Origin: Isoetes taiwanensis
Taxonomy: Eukaryota; Streptophyta; Lycopodiopsida; Isoetales; Isoetaceae
Reading direction: 5' to 3'
Length of the DNA: 64,000 nt
Assembly (NCBI GenBank): GCA_021234155.1
Contig: JAJEKV010000181.1
Location: 498,001 to 562,000, forward strand
This document shows positions 20,661 to 32,303 of this stretch, one piece after another. The position numbers and the translations under genes are program-made. Under the pieces are notes generated by a model. That model was not told the DNA's origin. It saw only the letters and a list, made by a program, of their open reading frames with translations, and searched no databases. The first letter of the stretch is position 1; the number at the start of each line of letters is the position of its first letter.

Positions 20661-22690
20661 GTGCACCTTCTTTAGAATATGTAGCATGCTTGGTTTGCAA
20701 GTTGGTTGAAGACGATAAATGACAATACAATTTGGTTAGAATCTCAATTTGATTGCGCTGCATTTGTCAATGTGATTCTGTGGTTGTAAATAGCCATAAT
20801 AATAGGTAAATCACCTTGTATCCTTGATCTATAGTCTAATCATACAAAGTGGTTGTCTTACCATGACAGAAGACAAAATTATATACATGTTGTATTGGCA
20901 GTCAAGAAACAAATATAATGATTTTAACATTATGAAGATGACATCATATGAGCAAATTATCTTGAAGGGTATAAGGTGCACATATTAAATATCAATTAAC
21001 TAGCTCTTTTGTTCTTTATGATAAATTGATAATATTCTCGTTTAACACCACATGGTTCTGAATGTAAAGACAAAACAAAGGTTAAGGAGCAGAGGATTGT
21101 GCACATTGTTTGGCATACAGAGTCTTTGAAAGGGCACATTAAACATCAACCTGCAAGCTCCTTTGTTTTTCGTGATTTGCTTAACAATATTTCAATTTTT
21201 TATTGACTAAAAAAAAGTCGGCCTCTGTTGTAACACTATATGTCGTGTTGCATTGAGAACTTTGCCATTAAAAGCAGCCAGTCCTATATGATATATATTA
21301 TAGACGATGGGTTGGACTCCATTAATGCCGTTATTGACATACATGAGGTGGCAAAAGTTTTATTTCAAGCAATTGCGTACCACAACAATCTTTTACATTA
21401 TGCAGATGATGACAATAAGGTTTGCACAAAAATGCTAGATGGAAAAAAAATTATGGACAAATTGCACTTCATATTGCTTGAAGACGAGCCTCAACATGGT
21501 TTGTAATAATTCTTTTCCAAACTGGCATATCTGCTAGCATTATACCCATTGATACTGCTAAGAAACATGGCCATAATGTTAACAGCACCAAAACCAAGTA
21601 AGGATGCAAAAGAAATGAGATACTACAGCCTTGAGATCGTGAAGAATGTCAAGTCCATAACAGCAATTTTTGCAGCTTGACTGATGGCTAGGCATATAAA
21701 TGATGTTTCAATCTAGTACCGTACTTCATTTTCATCCATTGATCAAGAATTTATATGCATGAGATTCTCAGAGTACTTTTGCAGCAACCCTGTACATGTT
21801 TTAGTTCCCAACTCACCTCCCAATTTCCTATGCTACAAAGGAAGTGATGCCAATGTATCTTCACTATAGACAATGGATACAACTTGCCTTCAAGCAGCAC
21901 ATTTTGTACATTGGAACAACTTAAGTATAAAAGTTGAACCTAATCATTTGAAGTACGAAACTGGACAAAAGTTCTTATCTAGTATGAGCATCGTTTCGTA
22001 CATATTAATGTTACATGTCGAGCATAAATTCAAATAATAATAACTTTTTAGTAATATTCTGATTTGGAATCTAGCTCTAGTCCAAGCCATGTAACTTTAT
22101 CTATGGGCGTCTTAGCATGTGGCCATTTTAACTATAAAAATAGGCCAGAACTTTTGACACCACTGTCCTCTTTACCTACAATTATTTGTCATTGCTATTT
22201 GCCCCAATGTCTATCTTGTTCTAGTTCCACAAGAATAAAGCTAAACATTGCATAACATTAAATTTATGGAAATTCTCCCGATAGTTCCCCTCCTTCAAAA
22301 GAGGAAAAAGAAGCTTTATAGACATTAATTACAACGAATGGAAATGAAATATTGGTTACATTAGGCAACATATTGCCCAAGGATTGAAATTGATATCTAT
22401 CTCGAATTGCCATATTTAGCTTTTGGAGCATGCTTTATTTTATTATCCAAAGTTAGGTGCGAGAGATTTTTTTAACTACAAAGCTTAGAAGAACTAAAGA
22501 ATTGCAAACTAGGCATTTCATAGTTTTCTAACAACATGGTCTATAGTAACCATTGTGTTGGTGAAATTAAAAATACAAACATGTCATCTAAGCATCACCT
22601 TTGTGAACTCCCATTGAACCAGCAAGTGAGACATTTGTCGATCACAATCTAGACAGTTACCTTAAAGTTTACCATTGAAGGAAGGAAGGA
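20661..22690. other. Gene-free stretch with one unassigned ORF
   Basis: AT-rich. The only notable frame is 21240-21506 (88 codons, containing HYADDDNKVCTKMLDGKKIM), which I do not recognise and which may be chance. No RNA genes seen. Confidence 0.45.
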
Positions 22691-22735
22691 AAGAAGGTAT
22701 TTTTATCGTCCACGGAGACCAATCGGTCTATGGCC
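22691..22735 (-). repeat. Inverted copy of the dispersed repeat at 19266
   Basis: TTTTTATCGTCCACGGAGAC, then CAATCGGTCTATGG, is the imperfect reverse complement of 19266-19297, with a GAAGGAAG tail in place of CATTCT. Confidence 0.5.
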
Positions 22736-24890
22736 ACCTAGAACTAAAGCGATACTAACTATCCTTATTTCTAAGTTGCCTGACGTCCTTTCTACATGTT
22801 ATTGCCTTTCCGATATGCATAAAGTTCTACTTTTTATCTTTGCAAAACCATTTCAAACTCTAGATTCTGCATATACTCGTCCTCCTTCCCCAACCATCCA
22901 CCCTTTGTGATACGATTCATGTATATTTGGATTGTCGTAATAACACAATCATAGAACCCACAATAAAATAATAAAACACTGGACTAAAGAAACTTTATTC
23001 ATGCACAATTGATATGGCAACATCATTAACCACCCAACCGGATCCACTGGGTTATGGTAAAATACAAGTTCTATGGCAAATACAAAGCTCTGGATTCTGG
23101 CTATTGGCCCTCCAGGCTAGTCTCGCTACTCCAAGTAGCCACAGATCAGAAAGCAACTGCAAATCTGTAATGGCATTGTAGCAGTAATTTGTGACCCCTT
23201 GTCACGTTTTCGGCCATTTCTCCCTCATATGGATGAACTACGAGATGTGCCACCTAATTCGAAAACTAGACTCCGAGCCGGTTCCAATGAGGTAAAAATC
23301 GCCTCCATCGGAGCTCTGGTTGCGGAGATATCTCTAACTGAAATTTAGGTTTTATTTATAGATCTCTCCACGACTTTAGCCTTTTTTAGCAGGCAGTTGC
23401 TTTTTTATATCAAAATAGCTCTTTATCTTTAATTAGATAACATAACTTATCATATGGGATATTATCTATGGACTGCTCCCTCAACTAATAATCATCCCAA
23501 TGATAGTGCCTCGACCCCTTCCATGAATATCAATGGTTCTTATAACTGTGTTAAATGTTTCCCTTGATTTTGATGTTATAGCTCAGCCCCTTTATATTAT
23601 TAGGTGACTTAGGAATAACATTTACATAATATTTTCCATATTCCAATAACCCATTCGCCGTGGACCACTCCCCTGTGCTTGCTCCATATCACTTTGCCCC
23701 CAAACACCCTTCTTTATCCCCCCTCCCCCGCCCTTTTTTGTGTGTGTGTGGGCGGGGGGGGGGGGGGGGGGGGGAAGGGGTTTCAAGATTCAGAAGATAA
23801 GAATGACATATAATAGAAATGTTCAAAACTTGTGAATGAGGATCACAGAGATTTAGTTTTAGGGTGTCTCCCCTGTGGGGTTTTCAATGAATCAAAGAAC
23901 ATAGCTAGAAGCGAGAAGAATATATGTATGTTCTTGCTTCTTATCTTATCAAGTGTGCCTTGTATGAAGGGTTATTTATAGAGTCACAACATTGTGTGTA
24001 TGCAGGCATCTCATTTCTTCTTGCCCATGCATTGCATCAAGCCGGAGTCATATTATATTGCACCTTTTAGTTTTTTAGGATTTCATTTGTAAGCATATAT
24101 TGGGTTGTAGGAGCTGCATCCATTTGTCATCTTCTTAAATTTTTCTTCATGTTGTTGGGCATATGTTTCTTGTGATATTGTATATATACAAGGGAAATGA
24201 TGGTCACCTTCCATATGATTGTCGAGAAGAAGGGAATACATGAGTTGGTAATATTATCCATTATTCAAGGTTTTGGTGAAAGAAGATATTATTTTGCGGA
24301 CAGAAATAATAAACAATAAGGATTGGTGTTGGCAAGATGTTCCACAATCTTATTTGGTTAATCTCGATCACACTGGAAAATGAAATGAAGTTAATGGCAT
24401 GCAAGCTTCCATCTTAAGAATGTAAGACGTATGAACCTTAAGCATAAAAGCATTTCAATATTATCGTCCTTGGCAAGAAAGTCCTGTATTGGACCATCTT
24501 GTCATAAATGAAACAAAAATATCTATCGTGCTACATTTGAAAAAATATTCTCTATTGCCAATATAGCTGCCTACATGATATTTGGTCTAATTGGTGATCT
24601 GCAAATTGCTCTGATTGCCATCCTTTCCTTTTTTGTTGCAATTGATGCAAGTGTATCCTTCAATTGAATACATATGTTGCACTTTGAGAATGGCATTTGT
24701 TGCAAAATACACACCTACTTTTATGAAACATGTAACACCTCTTCCTTATCATCAATGGATGCTCACCAACCACCAAGTCTTCCACGTAACCTTGGTGGCA
24801 AGTTTTTTCCATCTTTGTGAGTAATGTGTCTAATTGGCCATCTTAGTTGGGCTTGAGACTCAACCAACCCAGAGCCTATAATGCATGGGA
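22736..24890. other. Gene-free stretch
   Basis: No supported coding frame. It contains the C-run/GT/G-run microsatellite at 23718-23774. The part at 22900-23400 resembles LTR-like sequence in composition, but I found no partner copy. Confidence 0.4.
23718..23774. repeat. Poly(C)-(GT)n-poly(G) low-complexity tract
   Basis: C-rich blocks, then TTTTTTGTGTGTGTGTG, then 21 consecutive G residues (23754-23774). Such a run is unstable and prone to assembly error. Confidence 0.85.
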
Positions 24891-25261
24891 CATGAACAAG
24901 ATTGCATATTAAACGGGAGCAAATCATTGAAACGGGAGCAAAAGGAATATTCCTTAAAGATTCCCTTTTTTTTCCAAAAAAGGAGCTAAAATGAGGTAAA
25001 AAAAAATTTTTGATCATAAAATTGTATTTTGACCCCCCTAAAATCACTCATTTTTTTGTGCAAAGAGAAAATTGACTATGTCAAAGTGACATTTTTTTCT
25101 AACAGTTAGAATTTACCTGAAGTGTGTTTTTAGAGAAAACCACTAATTTAAGTGTATCTCCTACACAACATTTTGTAAGCTTGGATTATATTCCAAAAAA
25201 TGTACTTTTAGGTTACAATGTGTCATTTTTTAATGATGTAATATTTCAAAGTACCAAAATT

Positions 25262-25799
25262 GTAATCCGGAATACACTTTTGCTATTCCAGGATAACAGA
25301 AGTGTATTCCGGAATACACTTTTGCTTTTCTTGAAAGTCAAAGTGTATTCCAGAATACACTTTTGGTTTTGCTCGAAATCCAAAGTGTATTCTGGAATAC
25401 ATTTTTGTTGTACAAGGTTTTGAGACTCAACAGTGATCTTGGGGTTTTTCAGGTTTTCGACATTTTCAATGACCTCGCAACTTTTTTGTTTCAATTGATT
25501 TGAATAACATTACGATTTTATTCGTTTTTTATATGGGGATACATGAACAAAGTTCTAAATAATAAAGGGATTAGCGAAAGGGAAAAACAAACCAACAACA
25601 ACTAGATTTTCTAGCATATTCAATTTATTTTGATGACCTTTCAATAATTGTTTTTATTATTTTGTGTGGATACAGGGTTATGGTATTAAATAATAAAGGG
25701 ATTGTGATTTTTTTGTTCTTAAGGCTAGGGATACTGGGTCTTGGTTTCAAATCATAAGAGGGAAATGTATTCCGGAATACACTTTGTATTCCAGAATAC
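25262..25799. repeat. Left array of TATTCCGGAATA palindromes
   Basis: Copies at 25262-25277 (half-degenerate), 25302-25319, 25343-25360, 25385-25402, 25765-25782 and 25786-25799. Most read GTGTATTCCGGAATACAC with a TTTTG extension. Spacing within the first four is about 41 bp. Confidence 0.8.
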
Positions 25800-25974
25800 A
25801 TTTTTTTTTTCTAGGAGGACAGAGACGTGTTTTTTTTGCCCTTTCTGCTCTGGCGATCTTTGTCTACAGACCTTGCGCCACCATTTCATGCTCAGATTGG
25901 AAAAGGCTATGGTGTTGGCTAAAGCTTAAGCCAAGGCGCTGGTTAAGCGCCTTTGAATTTTTTTTTTTTTGCAT

Positions 25975-26265
25975 TAGGGTCGAATGCCAAAATATAGGGT
26001 CGGATGTAGTAGAATCAGATCGGATGCCAGAATAAGGTCGAATGTAGAATCGGATGCCATGTCGCATGTAGGGCAAAGAGTTTTTTCTAGTAGGGTTGGA
26101 TGCCAGAATCAGATGGCAGAATGTTGGATCATCAGGTCGGATGCCAGAATCAGATGCTTTTAGATGCCATATCGAGAAGCAAAGGACTGCTGGCAAACAA
26201 GGTTTCGGATATGCTGGGTGATTTGGAATGCTGGCAAACAAGGTTTTCGGATATGGTGGAGCAAA
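25975..26265. repeat. Degenerate short repeats, GGTCGGATGCCAGAATCAGA type
   Basis: About eight imperfect units of GGTCGGATGCCAGAATCAGA and shorter variants, then two units of CTGGCAAACAAGGTTTCGGA with TATG. Open frames across this stretch, on either strand, reflect the repeat and are not genes. Confidence 0.65.
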
Positions 26266-26908
26266 CAAGGTTGTTTTGGTGGCTATGGTGGCTATGCAGC
26301 AGCGAAGTTATGGTGCCTCTGGTATTTTATATGGCATGGCTGCAGCGAAGCTACAATGGCAGTGAAGCTACGGTGGCAGTGAAGCATGTCGTCCAAAGTA
26401 AGTTGCATAGTTTTCTTTTCCTTTTTTTTTAAACTAGATGAGCAGGTCTGACCATTTGAAGCAAGGAGATATTCTTGATTTGCCCATGATGTGTCCTCTA
26501 TGTTTAAACTGGAGCTTCTTTTCGCATTGTACATTGAAGCTTTGAAATAACAGCTGAGAAATATGGTCTGGCCATGCTTTGCACTGTAAAAAAGAACATT
26601 GATGAATGAGAGTTTTGCTGTATGAGACCTTGAAGCAGGAAAATGCTTTTGTGGTACCTCAGTTCCATCCCCATATTATGGTAAGATATTTTTACATTTT
26701 CATGTTTTTTTAGTTGCCATTGCTAACTTTTGTCAACATATCACTGTTAATTCTTAAGTGTCGATTTAATTATTCTCTCATTTCTTGCTGATTCTTAGCA
26801 TAGAGTTCTGTTTTAGAGTAGGTTTGCATGACTATTTTTTCTAGCCAAGTTTAGCCAGTTGGTTGCATTTCTTTTTACTGACTGGAATTTTGCTTAGTTC
26901 TTTTTAGC

Positions 26909-26957
26909 TTTGAAGATCTTATGTTAACTGTTTGAAGATCTTATGTTAACTGTTTGC
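26909..26957. repeat. 22-bp tandem duplication
   Basis: TTTGAAGATCTTATGTTAACTG occurs twice in direct succession. Confidence 0.8.
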
Positions 26958-27583
26958 AGGTTCTACTTGAGTTTTGAGAGCAATTCCTCACAATATCTTT
27001 TCACCTTCCTTGAACTCTACATCTGGAAGTGCTGAATATAAAGTCATAGAATCGACGAGGATTTCATCAAATTAGCATGAGATTTTTAGTCACTGAAGTT
27101 GGCATGTAAAAAACATTATTAGCAGAAGAAGACCACAATGGCTCATACAAGTTGTTGCTATTTTAATGAACTGGAACTGAGGTTGGAACTGAGGTTGCAA
27201 AATGGAGCAGTTTCTGCATATTTCTATAATAATATTTACATGAAATGTACATGCCTTGAAAATAAAAATAAATAATATGAATTCTTATTATATTAATGTC
27301 TACTAGGAGTGTGTCAAGGCTCTTGCAGGATGTGCATCAATGTTTTTAATTTTCATCCTCAACAAAAATAAGGAGGTTGCATATTAAACGGGGTCTCTAA
27401 ATCAAAGGAAATAAATCCTTCACCAAATTCAAAGCACCAAATCATCTTAAAGCTTTGTCTGATCTTAGAACATGCTTTTTTGGGGTGCAATAGATGCTAC
27501 CTTTAGATTTGAGCAACATTTGGCACGTTGAATGGCCTCTTAAACATAAGGTGTATTGCAGGGATTGGAAACATGGGTTCCAA

Positions 27584-27745
27584 TTTGTATTCTGGAATAG
27601 CATAAGAGTGCAAGGTGCTATTCCGGAATAGCGCAAGACTTCAAGATGTGGTGCAGGGATTTGAAATATGGCTCCCAATCTGTATTCTGGAATAGCATAA
27701 GAGTGCAAGATCCTATTCCAGAATAACGTAAGAGTGCAAGGGCAA
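27584..27745. repeat. Right array of TATTCCGGAATA palindromes
   Basis: Palindromes at 27588-27599, 27619-27630, 27683-27694 and 27714-27725, inside two tandem units of about 95 bp that share GGAATAGCATAAGAGTGCAA. They mirror the array near the left end. Confidence 0.75.
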
Positions 27746-28249
27746 CTGACAATCCTATTCCAAAATAAAGTAGGAATTTTGAAAACACTGATTAGGTTCT
27801 TCTCTAGACAGATATTGGTATGCTCGGGTAGGTTCTTCTCCTCATATCATAAAACTTTATGTTTACTTCTTCTTCATACCTTGCACTTATTGTGTAATGT
27901 TCATGCTTTAACTTGTGACCTTTTACAAATTCACCCCTTTTTGTCATGTCTTCATAATAACCCGATGCGAACAAAAAAAAAATGTGGCTGAAATAGTGCA
28001 TACTAAATCATACACCATAATGATCTTGGAATTAACCTCTAAAAATGCCATTTCAAGTGATTTATATATTGATCCAGTAGTAAGAAAATAATTTTTTCCC
28101 TAAAATAGCACATTTTAAAATGTAATCACCATGATCTTCTGAACACAACCCCTAAAAATGCCATTTCAAATGGTTAGTACATTTTAGAGAAGGGAATCTT
28201 CAAACGGGAGTGCTGCAACACTCCCGTTTAATATGCAACTGTGTTCATG

Positions 28250-29105
28250 ATGGTATCAACATGGATAAGCAGCTTCCAAATACCAACACCTAGATGGCCA
28301 TCCCCAAATCTCTGACCATTCACACTATCTGATGGATCCACTGTAGCTATGATACCCCCTGCAAAAATTGCCCCATTGCAGGGGAGCAGCAACAAGCATT
28401 ATAACTTCCTCCACTCCAGCCTGGGGCATTGTTTCACACTTGCATTGCAACTCTCTACTTCAATTGGAATAGTTTTCTCTATATGTACCAAAACATCTTG
28501 AACATGGTATATTAGAAATGACATCTCAAGAATTGCCCCATCTATTGCTCCATCATTTTACCCGGGGGAGGGGGGGATGATGAAAGACACGAGTACAATC
28601 ACATAACTGTAACTAGGGAATTTTTTTTCTTAGGGCTTTTTTGCTTGGGCACTTTGTTCTTTTATCAACAATTGAAGCTTGTAAAAGTGGCCAAAAAGAA
28701 AGAAAAAGCAGCCCCAAAGAAAAAAATTCCCAAGAAGAGTGCAATTTTATGAATGTAAATTTGCTTTCAAGGCAGGTGAGCCACTCCTTTTCTAAATGAA
28801 AGGAAGTGTTTTATATTAAACATAATTGAAACATGGTAAATAATCCCAAAATGCTTGTAATTCTACTTAAGTTTTTGCTCAAATATCTCAAAATACCAAA
28901 AATACTACTGGTCTATGGTAGCTTCATCGTCTATGTATATGCATCGTTGTCGTTTGCCGTCTTTGATTGTTGATGATGCCATTAGTTGCATTCTTTTGGC
29001 TATACGCTCTGCATAAATAGGTAGAATGCTGCAACAGCGAAAAAACGTCATCAATGCCAACCTAAAAAAGGGAAATTCAAAGATTCAAAGTGGTTAACTC
29101 ACTGA
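28250..29105. other. Gene-free stretch, 3' flank of the methyltransferase gene
   Basis: No coding frame. As the downstream region of the reverse-strand gene ending at 29106 it would hold its 3' UTR. Confidence 0.4.
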
Positions 29106-30703
29106 CTAGTCCGAAGGTTCCTCTACTTCCTCAGCATCGACACCCTCATACTCATCCTCATCCTCATCCACATGTATCTCATCTTTTCTTGTGCATCCAC
29201 GTCGTGATAGCACTAATTCAATCAAACCTTCCTCAATATCCACTCCATAATAATGAACACCTTGCACTGCACATGCTTCCATCATAGAACCCCTGCCCGC
29301 AAATAGATCCAATACAAAACCACCCTTAGCACAGAAGCAATGTAAAAGAAATTCCATGAACCTGGTGGAGCGTTCCAACCCAAATCTGGAGTGGGTAGTG
29401 TCATCCAAAGGCAACCTATCCGTAGGAGAAAGTTTATGATGAAGTAGGTTACTGTTCTGATTCAAATCCTTAGTACAAAACACTTCAGCATTGTGATATC
29501 CCATGTCTGTGCCAATTCTGCCATAGATGATAAAGTAACACCAATTTATTGCCATATGGCCCATAACATCTTTTGAAAAACCAAATGGATCATTGCTTGT
29601 CACGCAATACAAGCGGCATTTCTCAAGACCATACTTTCTCGCTTGACCGTCCACCATGCCTAATTGGTTGGTCGAACAAAGACACACAACCATCCCCTCA
29701 TCATCCACACATAAAGTTGCCAAGGTGAATGCATCTGCAACCAATTGCGGAGTACAAACGTTCCATGAAGGCAATGTAGAACGGCGGGATATATTGGACA
29801 AAGTTTGACAAATTTGAGACAGTCATTCTATACACTCCATAGAGGACATCTTTGAGTTTTGTATGCACAATGCCTGCTTCATTGAACCTTTAAAAAGAAA
29901 CGACAATTCAGAATATAAAAATATCTTTGGAAAATTGTAGAAAAATAAATGAATACATACTCATTGATCCTGCTCATTGCCCTTATTAAAGCTGCTTCCT
30001 TTTGTGTATCAATTTCAACAAAGGTTGATTGGACTGAAAAATGCATACTACGCATTAGTGAATAACGATCCTTGATCTCCTGCATCCATGCATCTGTGCG
30101 ATGATTTCCGTCCCAGCATAAAAACATTTTTCCACTCAAGTCTTTCCAATCATCATTATGTTCAAGCTCACACTCAAAACGTTGATTCTCTTCCTTCCAA
30201 TACGCATCCCATGTTTGCATGATCTCATCTGTTACTGGACAATAACTCCCCACTGTAGTGGTGATAGATAATATGAAGCTGCCTTTTTCCAAGACATAGC
30301 CATCAACTCGAAGAGTCTCACGAAGGGATTTTGCTTCCTTACTAACAATTCTGACGGCTTGATTAAGCACTATTCTGCAAAGAGGTATCATTGGAGGTGG
30401 TGTCTTGCGGACTATTCTTAGTTCTTGTAAGGTTTCCGAGATCATTTGCAAAGTAAAACTCCTGGGAAACTCTAAAGATTGCAGATCTTCATCTTCTTTT
30501 GTTTTCTTCTTGCCCTTTTTTTCCCTTTAACTGTCTCCTTTTCCATCTGAGTGTCCATCTGATCCTGAGTGGCCATCTGATCCTGAGTGTCCGTCTGATG
30601 AACCTGAGTGTCCATCTGGTTGTCCATCTGATCCTGAGTGTCCATCTGAGGTAATGGGCCACTATCATCAGGCAACTGACTTGTATTTTCTACATCATCA
30701 TCT
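29106..30703 (-). pseudogene. ParB-like domain plus beta-class DNA methyltransferase, intron-containing, two apparent frameshifts
   Basis: Reading leftwards, the first exon seen begins at a good acceptor (TTGCAG|AGATG, 30703) and encodes imperfect QDQMDTQ repeats and a basic nuclear-signal-like stretch (KGKK). It continues, after a one-base shift in an A7 run (30516-30522), into a domain with FLCWDGNHRTDAWMQEI, the ParB/sulfiredoxin-like signature. It ends at a GTATGT donor. Intron 29888-29960 is 73 bp. Exon 2 (from 29887) shifts frame near 29820, then runs open to the stop at 29106. It carries FVLDLFAGRGSMMEAC (motif I), then YYGVDIEEG, and an acidic tail (DEDEDEYEG). Motif I near the C-terminus fits the beta class of N4-cytosine/N6-adenine methyltransferases. 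The expected catalytic S/DPPY may be the altered SNDPFG. Further 5' exons should lie right of 30709. The shifts may be real decay or sequencing errors. Confidence 0.7.
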
Positions 30704-30901
30704 CTGCAACATCCATTTTTTTTTTATAAAGCCCTCCTCGGCTTTTTTTCCAAATACTTGTAGACGAAGCTAGAAGCACTATTTCTTGTTTCCACCATGC
30801 CCGTGGACTACATCAGATAAAATAAATAACCCCATCAGCTAAAATAAATAACCTGCTTTTTTATTCTTTTTCTCTGATCTGAGAGGCCCAAGAGACCTAG
30901 A

Positions 30902-31086
30902 CAATGCAATAACCTATTTGAAATCTAATGCAAGACAATGCAATAACCTATTTGAAACAATGCAATAACCAGTTGGAATAAGACGTCTCACAATGCAATA
31001 ACCTATTTGAAACAATAACCTATTTGAAACAATGCAATAACAAGTTGGCAATAACCTATTTGAAACAATGCAATAACCAGTTGGCA
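30902..31086. repeat. Degenerate tandem repeat, CAATGCAATAACCTATTTGAAA unit
   Basis: Six to seven imperfect copies of CAATGCAATAACCTATTTGA, with variants ending CCAGTTGG, in 185 bp. Confidence 0.75.
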
Positions 31087-32303
31087 GAATTTTGTAAATT
31101 GATTCTAAAGCTGTCTCACAGATATGTAACCAATGAACTAAGGGATCTTAGACTCTGCATAAAACAAGGTATGGTATAGATATAAAAATCCCTGCACGTT
31201 TTTCTTAGAAAAAGCCCTGGTCAAGATATCATCAATTTGGCCTGCTCCTCTGTTTAGGATCTAAATGAAAGTATCTAAGGACCCAGTCGGCGCCGACCAA
31301 TGCAAAACAATGCTTACCTATTTGCCACAAAGCTGTCATTTGATCCTTATTCGCTTTGCAAGAAATGGGCCTGCAAGAACCAATACAAGCAAAATAGGTA
31401 CATCTCAAGCCAGTCGGCGCCGACCATTGAAATGCATACAAATCTACGCTTACCTTATTCAATCCAATAGGCCTAGTAATGGTTCGACCAATGAAGAATA
31501 TATGAAGCCTGAGCAGAAAAGGTTCGACAGAGTCAGTCTGTGAGTTCTGTGAGTTCAGTCGGCTGTGAAGAATGAAGAATATATGAAGCCTGGTAGCTGT
31601 GAAACTCTGAAAAAATACCTCTGATAACTCTGATAATCCCTGGGATATGGCTAAAGGCAATGCATATCCAACTAGTTAAGAGCAAATTCTTAGGCAAGGA
31701 AATTAATGGTAGGCAGTATTTCAACACCCTGAATCCCTCTTCAACGAGCAAGAGATGACAAAGTCTTCAGTTTCAAATTAGAGGTTTTAGACTATTAAAG
31801 CAGGCTACTAATAGCTATTAGGAATCATTCTGAGGCAGCTATTAAAAAGCTAGTTAGGCATATATCTTCAGGATCCATACAATGATGGTTTAGAAGATTC
31901 ACAGATGCATTAAAAGGATATAGTTAATCATCAACAAGTAATACTACTTTTTATCTTCAACAAATAACAAAGAATTAACTATCCAACATGAATACCACTC
32001 TCCATCCTTTCTTTTCCTCCTGCAGTCTTAAAACAAGGTTAGTCACTAAAATTTCGATAACCCAAAAACTAATTATCCTTTTTGGCTGATTTTTGTTCCC
32101 ACTTAAACTAGACTTTAAGATCTTTCTAGCAAGCTTTAGATCGCATGAATCTGATCTATATTAGAAACGTTATGGCCTTCCAAAGCAAGGCTATCGTTTT
32201 ACTCCATAGCTGCGACTTTCTACTTCTGCTTTTGTATCAAACATAAAACTAATGCTTATAGACTAATGCTTATAGACTGTACAACGAATCTGGCTCTGAT
32301 ACC
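31087..32303. other. Gene-free stretch with palindromic GTCGGCGCCGAC motifs
   Basis: Open frames here are short and repeat-driven. GTCGGCGCCGAC occurs at 31286-31297 and 31413-31424 and again beyond this stretch. GAAGAATATATGAAGCCTG is duplicated at about 31496 and 31570. If the reverse-strand LTR inferred at 32304 is real, this is part of its interior. Confidence 0.4.
32291..32303 (-). other. Reverse-strand primer-binding site of another LTR element
   Basis: GGCTCTGATACCA is the exact reverse complement of the initiator-Met primer site. It is followed by TGTTAGAAATATGAG, so on the reverse strand an LTR ending CTAACA abuts the site. Confidence 0.65.

Larger units (their letters stand above)
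24891..28249. mobile_element. Inverted-repeat DNA transposon, non-coding, with palindromic subterminal arrays
   Basis: Imperfect 29-bp terminal inverted repeats at 24891-24919 and 28221-28249 share CATGAACA, then TTGCATATTAAACGGGAG, with a 3-bp mismatch between. CATG at both ends may be a 4-bp target duplication or part of the repeat. A third copy (GTTGCATATTAAACGGG, 27376-27392) pairs with 28223-28239, so an 864-bp element may be nested or may form one end. Just inside both ends are repeats of the palindrome TATTCCGGAATA. No transposase frame is present; a non-autonomous element is inferred. Confidence 0.55.

Noticed and set aside
25302-25402. CRISPR or attachment-site array of GTGTATTCCGGAATACAC
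   Set aside because: Spacers are short and similar, and a matching array lies at the other end of an inverted-repeat element, so transposon subterminal repeats explain it.
25864-26268. 134-codon reverse-strand frame
   Set aside because: Follows the short GGTCGGATGCC repeats and has no independent support.
30902-31086. CRISPR-like array
   Set aside because: Units are adjacent and degenerate without unique spacers. This is plant nuclear DNA.
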